Notes: generated from the sequence alone by a model not told the origin. Positions 29,932 through 40,095 are shown, numbered from the stretch's first letter. The stretch is 64,000 bases of DNA from a bacterium (GCA_022778545.1 JALFDW010000044.1:1-64000), one strand, 5' to 3'. Numbers and translations are program-made.

Positions 29932-30879
29932 TTACCACGCGTGCTCCACGGCGGTGATCTCTCCGTCACTGCTGAAAATGAGCTCGGTGGCGAGGAGATC
30001 GGTGTCGTTGCTGTAAACCGAAGCGCCTGTTTCAGCAAGGCGCGCGAGCACGGCCTCAGAGGGGGAGGTATCTCCATCGCTGTGGCTTCCCGTGACGAGC
30101 GCAATGCGCGGGGAAACGGCGGAAAGAAACCCGGCGCACGAAGCGTCATCCTTGCCGTGGTGGCCTACCTTGAGCATATCCGCCGTGAGCAGTGCACCTT
30201 CGGCAAGCAGGATGCGTTCAATGCTTTCGGTCGCATCGCCCATCAGCAGCAGCGTGAATCCCGCGGCGGAAGCGCGCAGCACGAGGGAATTGTTGTTATC
30301 GTCCTCGCCGAGGGATTCCACATATTTGCGCCCGGGCGAAAGCACCTCAAAGGACAGGCCGCAGAGCGTGAAAGCATCGCCCCGCTTGAGAAGCACGCGC
30401 TCCGCGCCTGATTCGGCAATGGTTTTTACTTCTGAATCGGAATACGTCTCGTCATCCACGGCAGCGGTATAGATCGTTCCCACCGTGCAGCATTTGAGAA
30501 GCTTCTTCAGCCCGCCGATGTGATCCTTATGCCCATGCGTAAGGATGACTGCATCGAGCGCGGATACGCCTGCGCGGGCAAGCACGGCTTCCACCGCGTC
30601 AAAGTGCTTCTTGAGGCCGGTATCCACGAGGAAAGCGCCGGAATCCGTCTGGAACAGCAACGCGTCGCTTTCGCCGGTGTTGATGAGAAAAACGCGCAGC
30701 ACGGCGCGCCTGCTTTCTTCGGCAGGCGCGGGGGAGGGCGCTTCACTATTTTCCGGCATGAGGGAAGGGGTGACATCCGCAGCCGGCGGCAGCTCGGTCT
30801 CCGCGCAGCCCGAAAGCGGCATGACTGAGACTGCCATGCAGAGCACCAGCAAAAAAGAGAGTAGAGCTTGCCTTTTCAT
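29932..30879 (-). CDS. Secreted/lipoprotein ComEC-type MBL-fold metallohydrolase
   Basis: Lipobox VMPLSGCAE; ILTHGHKDHIGG (HxHxDH), LLMGDATESIE, LKVGHHGKDDA. Start MKRQALLSF. Confidence 0.85.
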   Translation of the reverse strand: MKRQALLSFLLVLCMAVSVMPLSGCAETELPPAADVTPSLMPENSEAPSPAPAEESRRAVLRVFLINTGESDALLFQTDSGAFLVDTGLKKHFDAVEAVLARAGVSALDAVILTHGHKDHIGGLKKLLKCCTVGTIYTAAVDDETYSDSEVKTIAESGAERVLLKRGDAFTLCGLSFEVLSPGRKYVESLGEDDNNNSLVLRASAAGFTLLLMGDATESIERILLAEGALLTADMLKVGHHGKDDASCAGFLSAVSPRIALVTGSHSDGDTSPSEAVLARLAETGASVYSNDTDLLATELIFSSDGEITAVEHAW

Positions 30880-31005
30880 ATTGAAAATATACCACGCCGC
30901 GCGGCGCACATGCAAGCACGAAAGATTATTCACATTTGCCCGCATTGAATGTTGCGCGCGGACTATGCTATAATGAATTCAATTCTTATTTCGGGGAAAT
31001 CAGCC

Positions 31006-32205
31006 ATGAAACGATATCGTCGGCGCAACCGGCGCAGAATCAAACGCCGCCGCTCCAGCCTGAGTGCCAGCAACTGGGGCCCGGTTCTCGCGCTTGTGGG
31101 GACGGTGCTTGGTGTGCTTGCCGCGATCGCGCTCATCGTGTTTGTTGCGCTGCCGCGGCTCCTGCCGCTCATCGGCATCGATTATCGCGCGCCGTTTTCA
31201 CCGACGCCCACCCCGACGCCCACGCCTGCGCCGACCCCCACGCCGCATCCGATGTCATCCTTTGTGCCGGAGGAGGCGCAGAACGAGGTCGTGTTTGACA
31301 ATTCGGCGGATTACAAGTGGTTCGGCGATCCGTATTTTTATGACGGTGTGATGGTGCTTTCTGCGGGCAAGCTTGTGGATTCCCATGCCGTGATGCAGGA
31401 CCTTTACTATTATTATCCGGAAGCGCGGACGGCGGAGCAGGTGCCGATTACGCTGCAGAACGCGCACTTCATGTTCCCCAAATTCAACGATAAATGGCTG
31501 ATCTACCTCGACGCGCGGCTTGACGGCGGAGGCTTCCTGATGGCGTATGACCGCACGGCCTCAAACGCAAAGCCCGTGATGATCAAGGAAGTTTACACCG
31601 GGCAGCCGGAGCCGATGCTTGATGGCGACTATGTGGCCTGGATCGAGCGCACCGGCACGCGGATGGATAAGCTTTTCGTGTGTGACCTGAACACGATGGA
31701 GACTACGACGGTCAACATGTTCAGCAGTTCGGTGTATGGCGAGAGTCTGCCCTCCCTGCGCAACGGCCTGCTCTGCTGGGCGGACGCGGAGAGCGCGTCA
31801 GGCACGGAGATGGGGACGAGCGTGCTTTATTCCATCCGCCTGTCCTCCTCGACGGTGCGTACCTATTCCCCCGGCGGCTATGTGCATGATCCGGAATGCG
31901 ACGGAACGTATGCCGTGTGGCTCAACAGCCACCATGCGCCGGACAGCGCTCTGTATTATTCCAAGAACGAGGGAGCGGCCGAAAAGATTGCGGAAGGCGT
32001 GGTGGAGTTCGGCCTTGGAAGCCATTTCGTGGCCTATTCCAAGGACGAGGCGATCTGGGTCTACATGTTCGACAACCGGCGTACCTACCGCATTTCGTCG
32101 GATCAGGAGCAGGCGCAGTTCCTTGGCGTTTCGGACGATAAGGTGATGTGGATGGATGTAACCACGCGGGCGCGCGACATCGTGAAGTTCGCGGCCATCC
32201 CGTAA
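31006..32205 (+). CDS. Membrane-anchored TolB-like beta-propeller protein
   Basis: Arg-rich N-terminus, one TM, Pro-Thr linker TPTPTPTPAPTPTP, repeats such as DGDYVAWIER, LRNGLLCWAD, DGTYAVWLN, SDDKVMWMD. Confidence 0.65.
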   Translation: MKRYRRRNRRRIKRRRSSLSASNWGPVLALVGTVLGVLAAIALIVFVALPRLLPLIGIDYRAPFSPTPTPTPTPAPTPTPHPMSSFVPEEAQNEVVFDNSADYKWFGDPYFYDGVMVLSAGKLVDSHAVMQDLYYYYPEARTAEQVPITLQNAHFMFPKFNDKWLIYLDARLDGGGFLMAYDRTASNAKPVMIKEVYTGQPEPMLDGDYVAWIERTGTRMDKLFVCDLNTMETTTVNMFSSSVYGESLPSLRNGLLCWADAESASGTEMGTSVLYSIRLSSSTVRTYSPGGYVHDPECDGTYAVWLNSHHAPDSALYYSKNEGAAEKIAEGVVEFGLGSHFVAYSKDEAIWVYMFDNRRTYRISSDQEQAQFLGVSDDKVMWMDVTTRARDIVKFAAIP

Positions 32206-32212
32206 AAAGAGA

Positions 32213-32241
32213 CATAAGCCGGCGGCATCTGCCGGCTTATG
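32213..32241. terminator. Hairpin between propeller gene and radA
   Basis: cataagccggcggcatctgccggcttatg. Confidence 0.6.
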
Positions 32242-32275
32242 ATTTCTGATTCAATTGCAGCATGGAGGAAGAACC

Positions 32276-33616
32276 GTGGCAAAAACGCCGAAAACGATCT
32301 ACGTTTGCGGAGAATGCGGATATGAAAGCGGGAAGTGGCTCGGCCGCTGCCCGAATTGCGACAGCTGGAACACGCTTGTGGAAGCGACGCCCGCTCCCGC
32401 TGCGCGCACAGCCGCACCGGGGCGCGCTTTGCCGCTCTCCCAGGTGGAGACGGCAGGCGCAAGGCGCATTTCCACCGGCATGGCGGAGCTTGACCGCGTG
32501 CTGGGTGGCGGCGTGGTTGCCGGGTCGACGGTGCTGCTTGGCGGCGACCCGGGCATCGGGAAATCCACGCTTTTGATGCAGACCGCAGCGCGCCTTGCAG
32601 AAATCGGCACGGTGCTTTATGTGACGGGGGAGGAATCGGCAGCGCAGCTCAAACTCCGTGCGGAACGCCTTGGCGTAACGGGGGAGATGCTCCTGCTTGC
32701 GGAAACGGATCTTGCCGTTATCGAAGCGGAGATTGGCCGCGTGCATCCTGCATTCCTTATCATCGATTCCATTCAGACCATGGTCTCGCAGGATATTTCG
32801 AGCGCGCCCGGCTCCGTGACGCAGGTGCGTGAAGCGACGGCGCTTTTCACGCGCGTTGCGAAGGGGACGGCCTGCGCGGTGTTTATCGTAGGGCATGTGA
32901 CGAAAGAGGGCGCAATCGCAGGCCCGCGCGTGTTGGAACACATGGTGGACACAGTGCTCTATTTTGAGGGAGACCGCCACGACGCGTTCCGCCTGCTGCG
33001 CTCCGTGAAGAACCGCTTTGGTTCCACGGATGAGATCGGCGTGTTTGAAATGCGGGATACGGGCATGACGGAGATCAGCGACCCTTCCGGCCTGTTCCTT
33101 TCCGGTACGCGGGCGCCGGGCTGTGCCGTGACCTGCGCCATGGAGGGAACCCGGCCGATGCTTGTGGAGCTGCAGGCGCTGATCTCGCCGTCCGCGTTCA
33201 ACAACCCGCGCCGCATGGCAGCCGGGCTGGACGGGAACCGGCTGATCCTGCTGCTGGCCGTGCTGGAGAAGAAGGCGTTCCTTTCCCTTTCCAATCAGGA
33301 TGTTTATGCAAACGTGGTGGGTGGCATCCGCCTGGAGGAGCGCGCGAGCGACCTTGCAGCTGCAATGTGCATCGCTTCCGCGCTGCTTGAGGTCACGCTC
33401 CCGCCGGCGACGGCCTGCATCGGCGAGGTGGCGCTTACCGGCGAGATCCGCCCTGTGAGCCGGCTGGAAAAGCGCATCGGAGAGTGTGTGCGCCTTGGCT
33501 ACACGCACCTGATCGTGCCGAAATCCGAGAAATTACCCCGCGTGGAGGGCGTGGCGTATCACCCGGTAGCAACATTGGCGGATGCAGTCCGCCTGTTGAC
33601 CGGGGCGGGAAAATAA
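32276..33616 (+). CDS. radA: DNA repair protein RadA
   Basis: Zn finger YVCGECGYESGKWLGRCPNC, Walker A GGDPGIGKST, KNRFG motif. The ATG at 32255 precedes the RBS-like ggaggaag; GTG at 32276 (VAKTPKTIYVC) is more likely. Confidence 0.92.
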   Translation: MAKTPKTIYVCGECGYESGKWLGRCPNCDSWNTLVEATPAPAARTAAPGRALPLSQVETAGARRISTGMAELDRVLGGGVVAGSTVLLGGDPGIGKSTLLMQTAARLAEIGTVLYVTGEESAAQLKLRAERLGVTGEMLLLAETDLAVIEAEIGRVHPAFLIIDSIQTMVSQDISSAPGSVTQVREATALFTRVAKGTACAVFIVGHVTKEGAIAGPRVLEHMVDTVLYFEGDRHDAFRLLRSVKNRFGSTDEIGVFEMRDTGMTEISDPSGLFLSGTRAPGCAVTCAMEGTRPMLVELQALISPSAFNNPRRMAAGLDGNRLILLLAVLEKKAFLSLSNQDVYANVVGGIRLEERASDLAAAMCIASALLEVTLPPATACIGEVALTGEIRPVSRLEKRIGECVRLGYTHLIVPKSEKLPRVEGVAYHPVATLADAVRLLTGAGK

Positions 33617-33665
33617 CGCTTGCCCCTTGCATCTTCTTTGGAATATGCTATAATAATCTAAGCAT

Positions 33666-33743
33666 GTGCCCGTAGCCCAGCTGGATAGAGCGACAGACTC
33701 CGACTCTGTAGGCCGCACGTTCGAATCGTGTCGGGCACGCCAA
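33666..33743 (+). tRNA. tRNA-Arg(CCG)
   Basis: GTGCCCGTAGCCCAGCTGGATAGAGCGACAGACTCCGACTCTGTAGGCCGCACGTTCGAATCGTGTCGGGCACGCCA; loop CTCCGAC. Confidence 0.93.
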
Positions 33744-33774
33744 CATGGTGCATCGAAAAAGAATATGTACCCGA

Positions 33775-33802
33775 AACGCCCGGACATTGTCCGGGCGTTT
33801 TG
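33775..33802 (+). terminator. Terminator after tRNA-Arg
   Basis: aacgcccggacattgtccgggcgtttt. Confidence 0.8.
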
Positions 33803-34138
33803 CATTTCAGAGACGCGTTTTCGGATACTTTGGTTTCTATAAGGAGAAGTGCAGCCATATGCAATCTCACGAAAGAGAATTCCTCTTCACCTGCCTGGAT
33901 AGCCGGGAAAGCATATGTCGGTGCGCGCTGAAGCATGATCGGGTGATAACGTGCTGAGCAATTAAAATGAACCCTTTCTGTAAGTATTATGCGTTGTTAC
34001 CAACGGATATTTAGTAAATAAATATAAGCGGAAAATAACTGTCACAGCATCTCCGGGATGGACTTTCCGCATTTTTGATGGTATAATTATTTTGGATTTT
34101 TGTAGTAACCGCTGATGGTTGGGGAAGGAGACGGCGCA

Positions 34139-35788
34139 ATGCAAAGACAGAATAAGACGCTGCTCCGCACGGCCGCAATTGTGCTGCTGTTGATCTGCCT
34201 TGCCGTCTATCTCCGCTTTAAGGGAAATGCTGGAACGCTGCTGAAGCTTACAGGGCTTACGCGTTCTTTCATTTATATTGGGCTGTTTGGCGCGTGGGGC
34301 GTGTCCGTGTGGCGCCGCATCGTGCAAAAACAGGTGCGGCGATATTTGCTTGTCGTCTCCGTGCTGATCGTGTTTTGGATGGCGATGCGAACTGCGAAAT
34401 ATTTTCTCGTTATGGATCCAAGCGGCGACCGTCTGATCTGGTACGCTTACTATATTCCGATGCTCTTCATCCCGCTGATGTCGCTGTTTGTTGCCCTGTC
34501 CCTGGGCAAAGCAGAAAACGATCATCTGCCCAAGTGGACGGCCATTCTTTATGTCCCTACAACGATACTCGTACTGCTGGTGCTCACAAACGACTTTCAT
34601 CAGCTCGTTTTTACGTTTCCTCCGGGTGCAGGTGTCTGGACGGATGAAGCGTATGCATACAACATCTGCTACTGGTTCGTCATCGGTTGGGAGGTGCTGT
34701 GCGCGGTGACGGCGCTCGCCATCATGCTGTTCAAGTGCCGGATACCGAAAAGCCGCAAGGCGCTTTGGTTGCCGTTTGTTCCGTTTTTGCTGTCGCTGCT
34801 GTATGGGATCATGTATGTCGCAGGCGTTCCCTGGCTGATGACGATCGCCGGAGATATTACAGCGCTCCAGTGTCTCTTGTATTCGGCGATATTCGAAAGC
34901 TGCATCCAATGCGGCCTGATACAGTCCAACACGGGCTACGACCTGCTTTTCCCGGTCTCCACGATCTCCGCTCAGATCACAGACAAGGATTACAACGTGG
35001 TCTATTCCTCCGTTTCCGAACTGCCCAAACCGGTGCTCAGGCAAACGGAAGCGGGTACGGTTGCGCTTGACCGGAACACCTTGTTCAAGGGCTGTTCCAT
35101 CCGCGCGGGCTTCGTGGTGTGGCAGGAGGATGTGACGGAGCTTGCCGACACCATGGATGAACTCCGGGAGAATCAGGAGCAAATCAAGCACGCGAACGAC
35201 GTGGAACGTGAAAACTACAACACCAGGCGCCTCATCAGCCAGCTCAGGGAAAAGAACCGGCTATATGACCTGCTGCAGGAGCAGACGGCGAAGCAGAATG
35301 CGCTTTTGAGCAGCATCCTTGACACTTACTACCAAACGGATGATGAAGAGAAAAGAAAAAAGCTCCTTGCAAAAGCGGCCGTTTTCGGCGCATATATCAA
35401 GCGCAAAGGCAATCTGGTGTTCCTGCGGGAGCAAAACGAGTTTATGCCTGCTGCCGAGCTTTCCCTCTGCCTGAATGAATCCATGCAGAATCTGGAGCTT
35501 ATGGGCGTGAAGTGCGAGCTGACGCTCACACTTGAAGGCATGATAGCGGCTGCCGCTGTCAGCCGGATATACGACATGTTTCAGGCTGTGGTGGAAGCTG
35601 CGCTTGAGCGTCTGGCGGGCATTTGGGTGCATGTTTCAGAAAGAGCCGGTGATGTGGTCGCGCACATCGAAGTAGTATGCTCCGCCGACCTTTCCACGTT
35701 GGAACTGTGCGGGGTTATGGCCGTCCATGAGGATGACGGCACATGGAGCCTGACGCTCAGACTCCCGAAAGGGGGCGAAGTGGAATGA
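34139..35788 (+). CDS. Histidine-kinase-like protein with N-terminal 7TM sensor region and degenerate C-terminal kinase region
   Basis: Seven hydrophobic helices in the first ~220 aa, coiled-coil, then a segment without recognisable H-box or N-box. RBS GGGGAAGGAG, start MQRQNKTLL. Confidence 0.7.
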   Translation: MQRQNKTLLRTAAIVLLLICLAVYLRFKGNAGTLLKLTGLTRSFIYIGLFGAWGVSVWRRIVQKQVRRYLLVVSVLIVFWMAMRTAKYFLVMDPSGDRLIWYAYYIPMLFIPLMSLFVALSLGKAENDHLPKWTAILYVPTTILVLLVLTNDFHQLVFTFPPGAGVWTDEAYAYNICYWFVIGWEVLCAVTALAIMLFKCRIPKSRKALWLPFVPFLLSLLYGIMYVAGVPWLMTIAGDITALQCLLYSAIFESCIQCGLIQSNTGYDLLFPVSTISAQITDKDYNVVYSSVSELPKPVLRQTEAGTVALDRNTLFKGCSIRAGFVVWQEDVTELADTMDELRENQEQIKHANDVERENYNTRRLISQLREKNRLYDLLQEQTAKQNALLSSILDTYYQTDDEEKRKKLLAKAAVFGAYIKRKGNLVFLREQNEFMPAAELSLCLNESMQNLELMGVKCELTLTLEGMIAAAAVSRIYDMFQAVVEAALERLAGIWVHVSERAGDVVAHIEVVCSADLSTLELCGVMAVHEDDGTWSLTLRLPKGGEVE

Positions 35789-37077
35789 CGCCGTTTTGCC
35801 TGGCTTCACTTGCAGAGCGCACGGCGCTATTGTTCGTGCTGTTCCTGTCGCTTATTGCCATGCTGGCGCTTTTGTTCGTTACCTTCGGGAGAAAGGGGAG
35901 CTGCCCGGTATGGTTTGTAAACGCTGCGGTGTTCCTTCTGTTCTTTGCTGCCTTGATCATGCTGTGTGCCGAGCACGGTTATATCTCGGAAGGATTGCCG
36001 CTTGTGTTTCAGTCCCCCATTCCCATATGGCATTGGTGGTGCGCTGTTTTTGCGTTGGGGCTGTATGCGGCAGGCGGCATTGCGATGCGATGGGCTAAAA
36101 GAACCAGAACGATAGACCGAAACTCCATCAAAGAAGCGATGGATACGCTGCCCGTTGCGATATGCTACTTTACCGATAAGGGCATGGTCAAGCTGTGCAA
36201 TCTGCAAATGTACCGCCTGTTTTACACGCTGTTCCAAAGCGATCTGCAATCGTTGGCCGAGCTTCATGCAGCGCTGGACGAATGTGATGCGTATACGGGC
36301 GTTATCCGGCTTTCCGGCGATGAACCGGTCTATCTTTTTCCGAGTGGCAAGGCGTGGCTGTTCACCGAAACCGAGGTGCGGCTGAACGATGGCAGCGCTT
36401 ATACAGAGACCGTTTTTTACGACGTGACTGAGCTGTATGAGAAAAGGCTGGAAATCGAGGCGCAGACGGAAAAACTCAAGGAACTCGGCAGAAATATACG
36501 CGCGCTCTCCGAAAGCGTCGTTGCTATGACAAAGGAAGAAGAAATGCTCTCCTTCAAGACGATGCTTCATGACCGCATGGGCGCCGGGCTGATGGCGGCG
36601 CGGCAGGTGCTCGCGCAAAACCGGCCGACCGAGGAGATGGATGCGCTGATCCGCAGCTGGAGGCGATCCGTAGCTCTTGTTAAGCAGGATAACGATGCGA
36701 TGACAGACAGGGGCGAGCTCAGCGAGCTTATGCAGGATGCCGCAGCCATCGGAGTCGATGTCCGCATCGATGGTGAGCTGCCACAGGAGGCAGGCGCTTT
36801 AGGCGTGTTCCTGGGCGCCATGCGGGAGAGCCTCACAAACTGCGTCCGGCACGCCAACGCCACGGAGCTTCGTGCATCGGTCACATGCAATGCTGAGGGC
36901 TGCACCTTCATTATTACCAACAACGGAGAAGCGCCAAAGGAGGAGATCGTGCCATGCGGCGGCCTTGCGAACCTTGCAAAACGCGTAAGGCATCTCGGCG
37001 GCACGATGGAGATACGCTCCCTGCCGGAGTTCATGCTGACCGTGACAGTACCAGGAGAGAGAGGTTTTCTGCAATGA
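35785..37077 (+). CDS. Sensor histidine kinase (HisKA_3-like / HATPase_c)
   Basis: LHDRMGAGLMAARQ (HDxxG H-box) and ESLTNCVRHANATEL N-box; ATGA overlap with upstream gene. Confidence 0.8.
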   Translation: MTPFCLASLAERTALLFVLFLSLIAMLALLFVTFGRKGSCPVWFVNAAVFLLFFAALIMLCAEHGYISEGLPLVFQSPIPIWHWWCAVFALGLYAAGGIAMRWAKRTRTIDRNSIKEAMDTLPVAICYFTDKGMVKLCNLQMYRLFYTLFQSDLQSLAELHAALDECDAYTGVIRLSGDEPVYLFPSGKAWLFTETEVRLNDGSAYTETVFYDVTELYEKRLEIEAQTEKLKELGRNIRALSESVVAMTKEEEMLSFKTMLHDRMGAGLMAARQVLAQNRPTEEMDALIRSWRRSVALVKQDNDAMTDRGELSELMQDAAAIGVDVRIDGELPQEAGALGVFLGAMRESLTNCVRHANATELRASVTCNAEGCTFIITNNGEAPKEEIVPCGGLANLAKRVRHLGGTMEIRSLPEFMLTVTVPGERGFLQ

Positions 37078-37709
37078 CGCAAGTGCTTATCGTGGAGGAT
37101 CAGCGCATGGCGCGCGAGAATATGGAGAGCATCGTGCGCTCTTCGGCGCGCTATGCCCTTTCCGGGACGATTTCCGACGCCGGGCTGGCGCTGTCCTTCT
37201 GCGCAAGAAACCCCATCGACCTGATCCTGATGGATGTCTGCACTTTGGGGAGAAAGGACGGCATTGTCGCCGCTGCTGAAATAAAACAGGCATTTCCAAA
37301 CATCAAAATCATCATTGTGACATCCATGCCAGAGGCCGGCTACCTCGACAGAGCGCGTGAAGCGAAGGTGGACAGCTTTTGGTACAAGGAGATCAGCCTC
37401 GAGGAACTCATTGACGTGATGGACCGCACCATGAACGGAGAACGACTTTTCCCTATGCAAAAACCCACGGTGAAGCTAGGGCAAGCTACTTCCGCCGACC
37501 TTACCGAGGGGGAGATCCGTGTGCTAAGGCAGGTGATGGAGGGGCTTGAATACGATGAGATTGCAAAAACACTCCATATATCCCGCAGCACAGTCAACTA
37601 TCATATATCCAACATCCTCTCCAAAACCGGCTATGCCAACAAGACACTGCTTGCCATTGCGGTGGCGAAAAAGCAGTTCATCATTCCAAGCATCGGGGAT
37701 GAAGAGTAG
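37074..37709 (+). CDS. NarL/LuxR-family response regulator
   Basis: Receiver VLIVEDQ..DLILMDVCTLGRKDG; LuxR HTH LTEGEIRVLRQVMEGLEYDEIAKTLHISRSTVNYHISNILSKTG; ATGA overlap. Confidence 0.92.
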   Translation: MTQVLIVEDQRMARENMESIVRSSARYALSGTISDAGLALSFCARNPIDLILMDVCTLGRKDGIVAAAEIKQAFPNIKIIIVTSMPEAGYLDRAREAKVDSFWYKEISLEELIDVMDRTMNGERLFPMQKPTVKLGQATSADLTEGEIRVLRQVMEGLEYDEIAKTLHISRSTVNYHISNILSKTGYANKTLLAIAVAKKQFIIPSIGDEE

Positions 37710-37723
37710 CACGGCATAAATTC

Positions 37724-37758
37724 AGCGCGCCCTGTTCATGTGAACAGGGCGCTTTTTT
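37724..37758 (+). terminator. Terminator after the response regulator
   Basis: agcgcgccctgttcatgtgaacagggcgctttttt. Confidence 0.85.
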
Positions 37759-37853
37759 CGTATGCCTGTTACACTATTTATGGGATATGGTCGGAAGCCA
37801 TGGAAGGATTGGCTCGATCTGATCGGGAAAGGACGGATAGAATTGTGCGCCGC

Positions 37854-38228
37854 GTGATTATCGATATGAAGAACAGGCTGTTTTCGGATGCCATCAAGCA
37901 GGCGTTGACCAGATTTGATTCTGACTTTGAAGCCTATAATGCCGACAAGCCGGATGAGACGGCGGAGCTTTGCCATATTCTGCATCCCTATGCGCTGATC
38001 ATGGAAGTTACGGCTCCCGCTCCGTGGAATCTGGAGAAGCGGCTCAAGCTGCGCGAAACGGTTAAGGCACAGGATCCCGATTGCAAGGTCGTGCTTGTGG
38101 TGGATGAAAACGTGGAAAAAAAGCTTGCCGACAGGGTGCGTCAGGCAAAGAAGGACGGCCTCATCGACAACTTCATATATTGTTCCATCTCAACGGCCTA
38201 TCTTTCTGCGGTGATAGACGCGCTTTAA
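37854..38228 (+). CDS. Receiver-like protein lacking canonical phosphorylation residues
   Basis: VIIDMKNRLFSDAIKQALTRFD...YALIMEVTAPAPW...CKVVLVVDEN. The tracked start (37740) is inside the terminator, so GTG 37854 or ATG 37866 is preferred; start uncertain. Confidence 0.55.
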   Translation: MIIDMKNRLFSDAIKQALTRFDSDFEAYNADKPDETAELCHILHPYALIMEVTAPAPWNLEKRLKLRETVKAQDPDCKVVLVVDENVEKKLADRVRQAKKDGLIDNFIYCSISTAYLSAVIDAL

Positions 38229-38330
38229 CAAAGCCCGTTTTCCCATAAAACAGACGGTAAAACCCGCATTGGCGGATTTTATAAAGACCAGAGAAGTATC
38301 ATGTACAAAATGAGCAAGGAGGATAAGAAA

Positions 38331-40046
38331 ATGGCATTTTGCACCAACTGCGGCGCGCAGGTTCCGGACGGGACGAAGTTCTGCACGATCTGCGGTACGA
38401 AAATCGAGCAGCCGGCCGCAGCTCCCGTACAGGAAGCTTCCCAGCAGGAAGCTTCCCAGCAGGAGGTCCCGGTGGAACAACCTGTGAGAAAGCCTGAAGA
38501 GGCTGCGCCTGTGCAGGGCAGCTACACGCCGCCTACGCAGCAGAGTTACCAGACATCGCAGCAGCAATACTCCGCGCAGCCTGCGTATGCGCCTGCAGCC
38601 AAAGCGCCGAAGCAAAAGAAGCCCATGGATAAAAAGACGCTGTTCATCATCGGCGGCGCTGCGCTTGTGGTGATTCTCGCAATCGTGCTCATCGCTGTGT
38701 TCGCAGGCAAAGGTGGCAATGCGCCCGCGAACACTGATCCGAACCTCGGCGTCTACAATGCAACGACCGCAGAAATGTGGGGCGTTGAGATGGAAATCAG
38801 CGACTTCTGGGAGAAGGGCTTCAGCATCGAGCTCAAGGACAACGGCAAGTGCGCCATGGAGGTGGACGGTACCAAGAGCAATGGCAAATGGACGCTTGAG
38901 GATGGTGCCTTCCATGTGAAAGGCGGCGGTGTCGATTGCGATGGAACGCTTGCAAACGGCGTGATGACGCTTGAAAACGTGCTGGGCATGGGCATTACGC
39001 TGACCTTCGAAAAAGAAGGCGGCAGCACGGTTCCCGCTGCGGACCCGAATGGCGGCGCTGTGGCTGGGGCGAGCGATCTCCAGAAGCAGTGGAACGGCAC
39101 CTGGTACGGCGCGATGTACGTCAGCGAGGCGACTGGCGACTTCTCCGACATTCCGAGCAATTCCTACGATGTTTACATGGTAGTGGACGTCGATGCGGAA
39201 GGCAAGGGAACGTTTGCCGTGTATCTTGACGGCGTGGAAGAGGCCTTTGCGCTTGCCAACTGCGAGGCGAAGGAGAGCGGCCTTTATGCCGTTGACGGCA
39301 CGATCGCGGGCGGTATGGAAATGTACGCTTACAACTGGATGTTCCTGCCCATGCCGGATTATCCCGATCAGTACACCATGGGCGATGAGCTCGTGGATGG
39401 TGAAAGCAGCTTCAACTTCACCCTCTTCATGAAGCAGTGGGGCGGAAGCTGGCAGAAGGAGATCGACAGCGATTTCGCCATCGTGCCTCCGTCCGTGGAT
39501 CGCTATAACGCGGCGATTGAAAACGGCGAGATCCCGCCCGTGGGCATGGCTCCCATTGGATATGTCGGCAGCGCTGCGCCTTCTGGTGGTTCCTCTGCAG
39601 GTTCTTCTGGCGATCCGGTGAGCTTTACCGGCCCCACGGAGACTTACAACTACTTTGATGAGATTTTTGTCACTTATCCGAGTGATACGTTCTTCCAGGA
39701 TGAGAATGCGATTCTTGACACGATTGCTGCAAAGGACGGCAGTGTTAAGATCAGCATTATTACTCGGTTCAGCGAGGGCGACCACGCTGCGACGATGGAG
39801 GCGTATGACAGCTATTCCAGCTATGATCAGTACACCACAAAGGACCTGACCATCGCGGGCTACGAGGCGCGCATGATCACCTACGTTGATATGTGGGGCG
39901 ACTATTGCGCAGAGGTTCATGTGAACTTCGGTGAGCCGATCAGCGGCAATTACTGCGTGGACTTTTCCATCACATCCGAGAAATCCATGGATGCCTGCAC
40001 AAGCGACATCGTGATGGCAATCATCAACACGCTCACAGCATCCTGA
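38331..40046 (+). CDS. Zinc-ribbon N-terminus, single TM and extracellular beta-rich modules
   Basis: MAFCTNCGAQVPDGTKFCTICGTKIE, TM LFIIGGAALVVILAIVLIAVFAG; RBS AAGGAGG. Confidence 0.75.
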   Translation: MAFCTNCGAQVPDGTKFCTICGTKIEQPAAAPVQEASQQEASQQEVPVEQPVRKPEEAAPVQGSYTPPTQQSYQTSQQQYSAQPAYAPAAKAPKQKKPMDKKTLFIIGGAALVVILAIVLIAVFAGKGGNAPANTDPNLGVYNATTAEMWGVEMEISDFWEKGFSIELKDNGKCAMEVDGTKSNGKWTLEDGAFHVKGGGVDCDGTLANGVMTLENVLGMGITLTFEKEGGSTVPAADPNGGAVAGASDLQKQWNGTWYGAMYVSEATGDFSDIPSNSYDVYMVVDVDAEGKGTFAVYLDGVEEAFALANCEAKESGLYAVDGTIAGGMEMYAYNWMFLPMPDYPDQYTMGDELVDGESSFNFTLFMKQWGGSWQKEIDSDFAIVPPSVDRYNAAIENGEIPPVGMAPIGYVGSAAPSGGSSAGSSGDPVSFTGPTETYNYFDEIFVTYPSDTFFQDENAILDTIAAKDGSVKISIITRFSEGDHAATMEAYDSYSSYDQYTTKDLTIAGYEARMITYVDMWGDYCAEVHVNFGEPISGNYCVDFSITSEKSMDACTSDIVMAIINTLTAS

Positions 40047-40095
40047 CGCAGCGCGTACCGAACAGACAAAATGCAAGTTTAAGGAGAAAAGAAGA

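Noticed and set aside
38434-38463. Short tandem repeat gcttcccagcaggaagcttcccagcaggag
   Set aside because: Encodes a low-complexity QEASQQEASQQE linker; ordinary coding microrepeat.
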